From: Morchella semilibera
Lineage: Eukaryota > Ascomycota > Pezizomycetes > Pezizales > Morchellaceae
NCBI GenBank assembly: GCA_009192285.1
Contig: WBVU01000003.1
Coordinates: 1,457,973 to 1,521,972, forward strand
Direction: 5' to 3'
Length of the DNA stretch: 64,000 nt
Positions within the stretch are counted from its first letter, which is position 1; every line of letters starts with the position of its first letter. The translations under genes were made by a program, and so were the position numbers. The notes beneath the pieces were generated by a model. It ran no database searches. It worked only from the letters and a program-made list of their open reading frames with translations, and was not told the origin of the DNA. This document shows positions 51,051 to 60,724 of this stretch, one piece after another.

Positions 51051-51980
51051 GGCAGTTTTGATCACAACCATGATTGATTTTTAACCAAAGAGTAGAAGTC
51101 AAGGGAACCGGAAAGCCAAGCAACGTGCTAAAGAACAAATAAAGGTAAGGAAGACAGGCGGGAATGGTGGAAAAAGCTTGCACTTGCAACTCTATATTTC
51201 TAATATCATGAACTCCAGCTCGCTATCATGACAGTTGTACTGCTCGCACTGAACATGTATCTAGACGTAGTTCCCTCCAATAAAGACCCCAGACCGAACT
51301 CCATGTACAAGACATACATAAAACTTGTATTTTCGGGTACTTTCTACCTGTTGCGAGTAGATGGCGATGAGCAGAAGTATCCAGACTAAAAGGTCAGCCT
51401 TTTTTTTTTCTAGGAGGTTGCAGGGCCTTGACAGATGTTCCACACTGTCCCAAGACTGAGGTTTTGGTTCTTGGCAACCTCGTTACATTCGTTCCCTCTA
51501 TATCGGATGCTGACTCATCCTCTCTGATCCACTCCACTGGCGTTCCGCTCTCTTCTCCGAAGTACCTTTTATATTAGTATTCACCAACTATATACATGTA
51601 AACGTTCCGCTTGCGCTCCACTCCATTACAGGGGCAAGCCCCCGTACCCCTATTCAATAATATAATTAGGAAATAGAATTAACTCAATATTAATATACAC
51701 GTATCTTTGATGACTAATGTCTGACTAATGTAAACTAACATCGATACTCGATAAATTCACTATTAATGCTACTGAAGCGTCGCCAAATGGGGCCTTGAGA
51801 CAACAAGGCTGATATATGGCAGGGATTAGAAAAGAAGAAAGGTACATGCTGTTGAAAATCCTGGTGGCTCGCTTGACTGACTTGATGAAGTTTAAGGATC
51901 CCGCACTCCAACTATTGATTTGAGGACCTGCTTTTCTGAGGAGGTGACTGCGCTTCAACTGATGCGTTTCATGAACTATT
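51051..51980. other. No gene; possible LINE 5' remains
   Basis: Short ORFs only. A T run at about 51397-51408 and AT-rich sequence near 51650-51730. The last 100 bp resemble the GGATCC...CTTGAGGA tandem repeat found again at 54160-54275 and 54902-55085. Confidence 0.4.
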
Positions 51981-52260
51981 TGTGACGGAGTAAACCAGCA
52001 CAAAGAAGAAGATGACAATGATGATGCCAGATAGGCTCGAGGAGCACAGTCTACGCCGACGAGGAGACCGACGAAGACAAGTACAATACCAGGCAGGGCA
52101 CAAGCACCAGGCACAGGCAAAGGCAAAGGCAAGGGCAAGGGCACCGGGCAGGGAAAGTGAGGACCGGATGGACCCCAACAAGAATGATAATGAATACTAT
52201 GAGGTTCCTCTTTCTTGGAGGAAAGGGTCTTTGGTGCGAAAGGCTATGGCTTAGAAATAG
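51981..52260 (-). repeat. Truncated family-A LTR ending at an N
   Basis: Same start and left flank (CTATT) as the full LTR at 54276, but it stops at the N (52261). It shows several single-base insertions relative to that copy, for example GTAAACC for GTAACCC and GGCAGGGCAC for GGCAGGCAC. Confidence 0.85.
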
Positions 52261-54551
52261 NTACGGGACGGGGTCGGGGTACTAGGGCGAGGGAATTATA
52301 GCAGGAGCAGGGTCGGGCAGAGAGTCCACAGGGAGTCTCTGAGTTCAACGTATACGCGAAGGCTCCAGTAGATAATTCGAATCACGGGCATGAACAAGGG
52401 TCAGGGACGACAGAGGGTCAAGGGTTAACCGAGGCAGACGGGTTCAGGAGCGGGGTACCAAGGGGCACAACCGAAGACAGGGCGCGGCGGAGTATAGAAC
52501 CAAGTATATTTTATTATTGGACAGAATAAAGAACCAAAGCGAGAACGAGAACAGAAACCTAAAGGAAAAGGTTGATAACAGGAGGTTGCGTAAGGAGAGA
52601 AGAAAAGAAAGGACAAAGGAAATCCTAGCCGTATATATAACCTTCCAATTTTACCAATTACTAATCCATACCACGGAAAACCATAGAAACCCAAAGAAAC
52701 CTTCCCCGCAACACTAACCGATGCTCATACTAAAATCCGATAGCTCATCCCGAAGAAACCCGACATCCCTGCTTAATCATTCCCGACTACCCTAGACGTG
52801 CCGTGATATTGATCCATCATTGGAGATCTTTTCAACTTTCATTCTCTTAGGGCACTCTTCATATGTTGTCTATGTTCTGTGATCTCCTCACTCCACCATG
52901 CTTTAGATCGAGGAAAAAATTTCCTGATAGGAACATTGCGTTCAGCTGCTGTGGTTATAAGTGCCAGAAGTAGGGCAGCTCTTGCTTCTAGGTTTTGTTC
53001 ATTTGGATGAGAGTGAAGGAAATTCCATCGAAAGGCTGAGTTTAGAGAGAGATCTCTAAGCGTTGTTTGAAAGAATTCTCAATCTGCCTTAGCGTTGAAC
53101 CGTTCAATTGAAAGGAGAGGTACTGATTCAATTGAATCAGATATAAGATCAAATCGAATTACTTCATCTGGTAGGGGTATCGATACTGAAAGGTCTAGCA
53201 TTTCTCTCTTGTGGAGTGGTAGGGCGATGGCAAATATCAAATACAGTAGAGATCGAGTGGTTTTGGTTTTCTGCAATTTTTTGGTACATCCACCCAGACT
53301 CAAACCATAGGCATTTGACATAACATCGTTGCTTGTAGGTGGTCTTGGCAGTTTTGATCACAACCATGATTGATTTTTAACCAAAGAGTAGAAGTCAAGG
53401 GAACCGGAAAGCCAAGCAACGTGCTAAAGAACAAATAAAGGTAAGGAAGACAGGCGGGAATGGTGGAAAAAGCTTGCACTTGCAACTCTATATTTCTATA
53501 TCATGAACTCCAGCTCGCTATCATGACAGTTGTACTGCTCGCACTGAACATGTATCTAGACGTAGTTCCCTCCAATAAAGACCCCAGACCGAACTCCATG
53601 TACAAGACATACATAAAACTTGTATTTTCGGGTACTTTCTACCTGTTGCGAGTAGATGGCGATGAGCAGAAGTATCCAGACTAAAAGGTCAGCCTTTTTT
53701 TTTCTAGGAGGTTGCAGGGCCTTGACAGATGTTCCACACTGTCCCAAGACTGAGGTTTTGGTTCTTGGCAACCTCGTTACATTCGTTCCCTCTATATCGG
53801 ATGCTGACTCATCCTCTCTGATCCACTCCACTGGCGTTCCGCTCTCTTCTCCGAAGTACCTTTTATATTAGTATTCACCAACTATATACATGTAAACGTT
53901 CCGCTTGCGCTCCACTCCATTACAGGGGCAAGCCCCCGTACCCCCTATTCAATAATATAATTAGGAAATAGAATTAACTCAATATTAATATACACGTATC
54001 TTTGATGACTAATGTCTGACTAATGTAAACTAACATCGATACTCGATAAATTCACTATTAATGCTACTGAAGGCGTCGCCAAATGGGGCCTTGAGACAAC
54101 AAGGCTGATATATGGCAGGGATTAGAAAAGAAGAAAGGTACATGCTGTTGAAATCCTGGTGGCTCGCTTGACTGACTTGATGAAGTTTAAGGATCCCGCA
54201 CTCCAACTATTGATTTGAGGACCCTGCTTTCTGAGGAGGTGACTGCGCTTCAACTGATGCGTTTCATGAACTATTTGTGACGGAGTAACCCAGCACAAAG
54301 AAGAAGATGACAATGATGATGCAGATAGGCTCGAGGAGCACAGTCTACGCGACGAGGAGACCGACGAAGACAAGTACAATACCAGGCAGGCACAAGCACA
54401 GGCACAGGCAAAGGCAAAGGCAAGGGCAAGGGCACCGGGCAGGGAAAGTGAGGACCGGATGGACCCCAACAAGAATGATAATGAATACTATGAGGTTCCT
54501 CTTTCTTGGAGGAAAGGGTCTTTGGTGCGAAAGGCTATGGCTTAGAAATAG
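52261..54551. repeat. Near-perfect copy of 49966-52260 after a single N; likely assembly artefact
   Basis: From 52262 the sequence repeats 49966 onward at an offset of 2296. It covers most of the B 5' LTR, the LINE remnant and the start of the family-A LTR. The differences are almost all single-base indels in short runs, concentrated near the end of the first copy. The second LINE remnant is at 52809-53346 and an exact copy of the B LTR part at 52262-52808. Confidence 0.9.
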
Positions 54552-54901
54552 GAGTAGATTCCTATGTACCAAAATAACAGGAAGACGAGACAGAGAGAAA
54601 AGAAAGAAAGAACTAAGGAAAACATCTATCCCCGCTATTTAACACACCTCCTCCGCCAGTCCGCCAAGACTACATATCGTCATCCACAGAATTCCCTAGA
54701 ACCCCATCGCAACCACATCTCATATTCCTCCACACCATCTTCACGATTTTCATTACCAATCCATCACGCCATAGAACCTCATAGAATCCCCATAACATCA
54801 TACCCGTACCACACCTCCCGGCCTCGCTTAACATTCCCTTATCCATCACAACCCTTTATCACTTACCGAACTGTCGGGGCAGATGCCAAGATGCCGGGAC
54901 A
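54276..54901 (-). repeat. Solo LTR, family A (reverse), TSD CTATT
   Basis: 626 bp, TGTGACGG...CGGGACA. CTATT occurs at 54271-54275 and 54902-54906. Confidence 0.92.
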
Positions 54902-55090
54902 CTATTGACTTGAGGATCCTGCTTGTAGGGGGATGATTGTAAACTTGAAGATCCCACTTTCTAAAGTGATGACTGCGCTTCAATTGTTGACTTGAGGATC
55001 CCACTTTCTGAAGTGATGACTGCGCTCCAACTAGTGACTTGAGGATCCTGCTTGCAAAAGCAATAACTCCGCTTATGGAGTTGAGACTAT
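54902..55090 (+). repeat. Tandem repeat, about 55-60-bp unit, interrupted by the LTR
   Basis: Units contain GACTTGAGGATCC(C/T), CTTTCT(A/G)AAGTGATGACTGCGCT and CAA. About three copies lie here and one or more before the LTR (54185-54275). It is followed by AGACTATATAATATTGG. Confidence 0.65.
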
Positions 55091-55156
55091 ATAATATTGG
55101 TTAGCCGGCCTGGACTGAAGATAACTAGGAAGAAATTATTCACTTTGCGGTTCAAT

Positions 55157-55420
55157 ATGGCTTCGGGTTCAGCAATTCAAGACTCTGCAGAAAGTATTCC
55201 GGGCCTTGTCAAACGATATGGACCTCAACCAAAATCCATTCAAGATCGAGTTCTAGCTCCTAACTACAACAGAGCCACATATGCGGTTAGGAGAATAGTT
55301 TTTACTGGGCCTATTATAGGCTTAGAGTTATTGATAGAATCCAGCAGTTACAGTGATAGGAAAAGTACCTGCAGTGAGGACCGCAACCTGCTGCAAGTAT
55401 ACCTACCTTCTGACCGCTAG
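55157..55420 (+). CDS. Unrecognised short ORF (87 aa)
   Basis: The ATG at 55157-55159 opens MASGSAIQDSAESIPGLVKR; the frame ends with a TAG at 55418-55420. The composition is ordinary rather than low-complexity, and a TATA-like TATATAATATT lies 65 bp upstream. No family is recognised. It may be the first exon of a longer gene or a fragment of a mobile element; GGAAGGAGAT follows the stop with no clear donor site. Confidence 0.3.
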   Translation: MASGSAIQDSAESIPGLVKRYGPQPKSIQDRVLAPNYNRATYAVRRIVFTGPIIGLELLIESSSYSDRKSTCSEDRNLLQVYLPSDR

Positions 55421-56124
55421 GAAGGAGATCTATTCATGAAAGGATAGGCTGACGAGTCTAGGCCTTGTCAGTGAATAGAAGATTGGCTAGAGAAAGGGCT
55501 CTAAGTGCCGGGCATCTCCAATATCCCTCTGTGGAAGAATAGCTCTGCTACAGGCAGCAGTGGCTATGCCTGGGAATAATCTACAATAAGTTACAACTCA
55601 GTAGCCACCTTGGGTAGATCATCTGAGCGGAGATTCATCTATTCCAGGCCCGAAGCTGTGTGACAGCCAGGCTGCAGGGTGATACTTGACCCTAGCTAAA
55701 GGTGCTTACTCTAGGACCGGAAACACCCACTAGCGCTTAGGGAGAAGCGGGTTAGCGGAGGAATTGTTTCTGCTCCAAACCAGAGTTTGCACCGGAACTT
55801 AGTAAGAGCGGTGAAATGCAGGAAACAGAGAGATTTGAAGTATAAGCACTCATCTCTATTTTCACCATCTGTTCTAGTTTTATTCTCATCATCAGTTGTA
55901 ACAAGCGGAAGAGGACCCTTAAGATTATTCTGAGTCTACCAGAAGGATCTTTACTCTCTAAACCTAATTTCTATCTTCTACCGGCTCTCTTGCTTCCTAC
56001 ACTTTTGTTTAGTAGAGGCAGAGCCCCGTCACACTGACCTCAAACCTATCAGACGGCCAGAGTGATCCTAGAGTCAGTAACAGAAAATTCGGGTTTTAGT
56101 TTTCCTGTACTATCATCGGGTACC
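55421..56124. other. No gene recognised
   Basis: Neither strand holds an ORF with a recognisable motif, a repeat shared with the rest of the window, or an RNA-like fold that I could see. GTACC at 56120-56124 is the left target site of the next LTR. Confidence 0.4.
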
Positions 56125-56759
56125 TTTCCCGGCGTCTTGGCATTGATCCCGAGGGTTCGGTAGTCGGAGCGCTGTAGTGGTTGTTGGAGTAATGATAAGC
56201 GAGGAGGAGGTATGCTAAGGAGGGGGTGTCGTCATTGGGTTCCAGGAGGTTCGATGACGTGATGGATTGGTAATATAAATAACAGAGATGGTGGGGAGTA
56301 ATATGAAGTGTGATAGCGACGGGTTTCTATGGGGTTTTATGAGCAAAATTGTGAGTCATAGCGGACTGGCGGAGGAGGTGTGTTAAATAGGGGGGATAGA
56401 AGTTTTCTTTAGTTCTTTCTTTCCTTTCTCTCTGTCTCGTCTTCCTGTTATCCCGGTATATAGGAATCTACTCCTATTCTCAAGCTATAGTTTCTCGTAC
56501 CTAAGATTCTGTCCTCTAAAGAGGAAAACCATTGTACCTCTCATCATTCTCGTTGAGGTCCATCCGGTCCTCACTCTTCCTGCCCTGTGCTCCGAGTCCT
56601 GTGCTCTTGCTCTTGCCTTTGCCTTCACTGGTGCCTGTGCTTGTGCCTGCCCGGTGTTATCCTTGTCTTCGTTGGTCTCCTTGTCGCTTAGACTGTGCCC
56701 ATGCGTTCTTCTGCGTCATCATTGTCATCTTCTTCTTTGCGTCGGGTTACTCCATCACA
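56125..56759 (+). repeat. Solo LTR, family A, older copy, imperfect TSD GTACC/GTATC
   Basis: 635 bp, starting TTTCCCGG (for TGTCCCGG) and ending CCATCACA. The target duplication differs at one base. It has more substitutions than the other copies, so it is probably the oldest family-A insertion here. Confidence 0.85.
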
Positions 56760-57017
56760 GTATCCATTACTCCAATTACAAGAAAACAATGTTCCTTTCG
56801 AATGTCAACCCAGCAAGAAGCAAGTAATATATTTGGAGTCCTTCAAAGAACTATTAGCAACTTGAAAGGGGTGAAGAAGGAAAATGATATTGAGAGATTT
56901 GGATTGAGTAGTACTGTGAGGAGCCCAAGAGTTGCAATTATTTGCAAGTGGCCAGAATTAGAGACATGTCTATATCAGTTGTTTTGCGAAAGACGAGAAC
57001 AGCATCGATCTGTACGG

Positions 57018-58178
57018 AGAGGTTGATTTAGATTACACGCAAATGCTATATACCAAGAACTACATCCAAACCTTTCTACCAATCAACCCTCTATCTTTCG
57101 GTTCTCCAATGGTTGGTTTGAGGTCTTTCTTCGCCATTTCCAGATTTCATTGCATCGTATCAGCAAAAAAGCACAAAAGGTCCTGGACGATTACACCAAA
57201 TTAGTTATCAATTGGTTACAATTCAATCGCCGGAATTCACATCCTCTTCCTTACAGTTACTAGATGGCAACTATTCTCAACCGAGCAACAAATCGCTATC
57301 TTTTAAGCAACATTTGCAACCCAGGTGAAACTCCGTTACCTTTCAAATATTTTAGCGGTAGAACCTATGATCTAGTAGGATCTAAAACAATGTGGGTAAA
57401 GGAAAATAGGAATGGATGGGATAAACGGCAAGCTGGTCGAGTACTTTGTGTATTTGTTGATAGGGTAAATTGTGTCCCACCTATTATAATTTTTTATAGT
57501 AAAGGTATTGTTTTAATCAAGGAATCTCATAAATATCAACCGGGAGTTATAGTCGAGTTTAATGATACAGCTTATATGAATGATAACCTATTTCTTAAAT
57601 ATTTTGAAGTATATTTATTACCTGTCCTAAGTGGTCGACCTACGTTATTTGCACTTGATAAATATACTTCACACTATACTCCTACAGTTATAAATTGTTT
57701 CCGTCAAAATCATGTACTTCCTTCCTTTATTCCTGCATGCTGTAGAAGTCTAGTACAACCATTTAATATTTCTATTAATAAACCAATTAAAGAGTGTATA
57801 CGAGAGTCAACTAATCAAGCAATAATTGAGATTGAGGAGCAGAAACGACTTGAGTCTAGTTTGGAGTCAGGATTTGAAAGTTGGACTGTGAGTCAGCAGC
57901 GTGTCCTTACTACCTGCACTGTTGGAGATACATGATATCAATTCTGCATCGATAGTGGTATAGATATTATTAATTCTTTTAGACATGTAGACTTATCTCT
58001 ACTTATAGATGGTAGCGAAGATTGAGCATTAAGAATAAAGGGTTTTGAAGAAATTCAGATCAGAGATTGGAGGCGAGTACCTGAAATGCAGGGACCAGAA
58101 GGAAATGAATTTACAGATGTTAGAGAAGAAAATGATTATAGCAAAGAGATAGACTTTGTAGCGTATGAGGAGGAATGA
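57018..58178 (+). pseudogene. pogo/Tigger-type transposase remnant
   Basis: DDE_1-type transposase of the Tc1/mariner-pogo group. One frame carries RFSNGWFEVFLRHFQISLHR (CENP-B-like HTH region), a TAG at 57261-57263, NPGETPLPF, then MWVKENRNGWDKRQAG, LFALDKYTSHYTP, and PACCRSLVQPFNISINKP. After a TGA (57933-57935) it continues with DGSED and WRRVPEMQ to a TGA at 58176-58178. In active relatives the motifs read DETP and QPLD. Here the first aspartate is Gly and the third is Asn, while the LDKYTSH aspartate remains. A shifted piece at 56760-57017 may be its N-terminus. No terminal repeats were found. AT-rich compared with its surroundings. Confidence 0.75.
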
Positions 58179-58555
58179 ATACAACTATGATGCCGTCAAA
58201 TTCAATGTCTCAGTTTCCACTGATCACCATGTCTCAGTCCCCATGAGGGTTCGGCATAAAAGGGCTTGCATAGCAGTGATAGCGAATTTATCGAGTACCT
58301 ACGGTATACTATACTTTACTCGAGGCAACCCGTGTAACCCCGTTGCTTCGTAGACTTGCTGCCCGACGCGTACCGAATAGATGCCTCACGCGGGCATACA
58401 ATAGACTAAAACTAAAGTACCAGTCAGTTATCCGCTCACCCTGATCGCTAACCAGTCAAAGAAGATACTCTCACTTTTGACTACTAGTCGCCTGTTACTC
58501 AAGTACCAGCCCAAACCGCTAACCATCGGAAAGCCGGGTAATCACCCCACCATCG
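58179..58555. other. No gene recognised; 3' flank of the three-exon gene
   Basis: No ORF or repeat of note. It lies downstream of the minus-strand gene ending at 58556. Confidence 0.4.
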
Positions 58556-59100
58556 TCAACGTAATGGTACCCCAAGATACTCGGCGATCTGCCTGCGCCT
58601 GTCCCCTACCAATGCATTCGCTGGTAGTTGGGTTAACCCCAAATGGGTTGCTGCAGCGTTACACTCCGGGGCTGTCATCACAAATCAGTAATTATTCACT
58701 AATCACTAACCCAAAGGGGTGAGACTTACCAGTCATAGCCGATAGCGTCGCTTTAGTATCCGGTAACAATGGATACTGGATAGGCACTCCAACTGGATAC
58801 CTGATCGGTTCATGGTCTCGCGCACCGCTATTAAACAATTTAATAGGCAGTAAGGACTGTCTGTAATCACTCACAGATTAGTCAGTTAGAGGTTATTGAC
58901 CAGAGTTAATGATCAGGTTATACATACTCAGCTCTAATATGCTGGATATCCAACTGTATCCGTTGCAACAACAGGATAATGTCACCCCCCTGTCCGGCCA
59001 GTGGTAGATTCGGAATTCTAGATACCTCATTCATAGCCGCATTCACATGCAGCACAAGGTTAGCAAAGTCGGGCTGTGGGCTGTCTAGCGGTTGTGCCAT
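58556..59100 (-). CDS. Three-exon gene for a 139-residue protein, unnamed fungal family
   Basis: Minus strand. Exon 1 59100-58928; intron 58927-58861 (GTATGT donor, CTAAC branch, TTACAG acceptor); exon 2 58860-58730; intron 58729-58672 (GTAAGT donor, CTGAT branch, GACAG acceptor); exon 3 58671-58556, ending TGA. Exon sizes 173, 131 and 116 sum to 420, exactly 140 codons, with both phases consistent. Exon 1 is helical (NLVLHVNAAMNEVSRIPNLP and DIILLLQRIQLDIQHI). Exon 2 holds KLFNSGARDHEPIRYPV and YPLLPDT. Exon 3 holds HLGLTQLPANALVGDRRRQI and EYLGVPLR. The layout (N-terminal helix, FP-T-like motif, final RR...IG/LG) recalls a small uncharacterised fungal family I have seen but cannot name. Neighbours do not suggest a function. 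Confidence 0.65.
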
Positions 59101-59269
59101 CCGCGTTACTGGAAAGAGTCGTGTTCTGCTATCCCTTCGTGGATATGTAAAAGGTTAGTGCCCGTCAGTGGTTAGACGGTCAGTGGTTAGTGTCCTTGTT
59201 AGGGTCAGTTGTCCTTCAGAGTCAGTGTACTGGGGATGGAGCATTTCAAGAGGGGGAACACCTACCCTA
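59101..59269. promoter_or_regulatory. Upstream region of the three-exon gene
   Basis: About 170 bp with several GTCAGTG(G/T)TTAG-type short repeats (59157-59225) and no clear TATA box. Confidence 0.3.
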
Positions 59270-59468
59270 TATCCCTTAGACGGTCGGTCCTGATTGAAAC
59301 GAGTGCACTAGTCAGTTTTGGAATGTATGATGGAATCAACTCTTGGAACAAGGATTGTGTAATCTTTGGTATCAGTGACAGATTATAATCCCCCAGAAAA
59401 TACTCTATCACGATAGCCACAAACGGCTAGTGCACTCGTTTCAAACTTGACCGACCGTCTAAGGGATA
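59270..59468. mobile_element. 199-bp non-autonomous piggyBac-type element
   Basis: Both ends are TATCCCTTAGACGGTCGGTC, extended by GAAACGAGTGCACTAG into inverted repeats of about 41 bp with a small mismatch zone. The 5' end of the autonomous element at 2840 shares the extension (AACGAGTGCACTA); its 3' end shares only the first 20 bp. It has no coding capacity. It is probably mobilised by the transposase at 2934-4784. Confidence 0.85.
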
Positions 59469-60724
59469 CGGTAAAGTGAGACGGCCGGGTAAGTACGAGT
59501 TACTTAATCTGTAGCGTGGCGTGCAGATCTGGTGTCAGTGTCACCATGCCTGGTGTCAGGCTTTGGTGTCAAGGGTTAGGTTAAATCACGGTGGCTTTAA
59601 CGTAGAATGCAGGCTGGCGCCAAAGATTCTACACCATAAAGAACTGAATCACTGCGTAATTCTTAGTCTGGTTCCAGGTGCCAGAAAACAACTTCAATAG
59701 GAACCCGCATGTCCAAGACCTGCATAGAGTCCGCATGTTCAGGTTCTTCATACCTGTCGAGTAGATACTAGCCACATGTCCTAACTAAAGCTTGGCTAAC
59801 ACGGACTTCTTTTCCTTAGTGCAGCTTAGACCTGACCCTGAAACCGCAGCCCCTACCACCCAACAAACCAACCAACGTCACGTGTTTCTATGGCCTGCTG
59901 TGAGTGATGTTCTTGCTTGATTCACTGTTCACTATGTTTGAACTGTTGCCCAAACTGATGAACCATGAACTTGATGATGATGATGATGATGATAGAGAGA
60001 ACGAAAGGAAACAAAGCAGAGAACTATCAAACGCGCCACGTGACGAAACCACCGCCAAACGCGCCAGTGCGCGCTAATCTCTAGCCGCGTTCTTCACCCT
60101 CGCTTACACGTTGGTTGCCTAATCTTCGCCCCACAACGGGGCGTTTAATTAGCCGATCACATATGTAACACAAGCGGCTGCAACCCAAAACTAGCGGCAT
60201 CACATAAGGAATTCAGAGTATTTCCATGTTAGTCCCTCTCCCTGATCTCACGATTATCCTCCACTACATGTAGCTAGAGTGGGCCTAGACTGCAGTAGAT
60301 GTCCGGTGTAGGGGATTTAGTCAGGTGTCTGAAACGCAATCACATTCTCCTTACTTCAAGTTTCTACACGAGCAAAATCACAAATCTAAAGACCACAGGG
60401 CATATTATCAGCACTAAGCGTAGAGGCTGCCAAGTGCTACGAAACAATATTCCAATAATGTCCTAAGAAATAACCCCATCCGTCCCGTCCCTACAGTCCC
60501 TCCAGTAAGAAAATACATGTAGTAATAAAAAGAAGAAAATGATACGAAGCTCATATCGCAATCCTAAAGAGATACTTAAATAAAAAATGTCCCAAAAAAA
60601 AAAAGAAGAAAAAGAAAAAGGTACAGTTGGATGAGGTATTATCGAGGCACACGCCCCCAATTCCATACCTAACACTTCGCTCAATTAAACAATTTTTTCC
60701 AAACAAAAGGCAGATAAAAAATTC
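59469..60724. other. No gene; 3' flank of the Kelch gene, with a (GAT)n microsatellite
   Basis: No convincing ORF on either strand. (GAT/TGA)n lies at about 59971-59993. Sequence from about 60430 is AT- and A-run-rich and probably holds the 3' UTR of the minus-strand gene that ends at 60725. Confidence 0.5.

Noticed and set aside
52262-54551. Second, independent insertion of gypsy B or a real segmental duplication
   Set aside because: The repeat starts three bases inside the LTR, directly after an N, and carries the same flanking LINE; an assembly overlap is simpler.
56760-57017. Independent gene upstream of the pogo remnant
   Set aside because: Short shifted frames resemble the expected N-terminal part of the same transposase; there is no separate start or promoter.
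59469-60724. tRNA or other RNA gene in the spacer before the Kelch gene
   Set aside because: I looked for an A box/B box and cloverleaf-like arms and saw none; a tRNAscan run would settle it.
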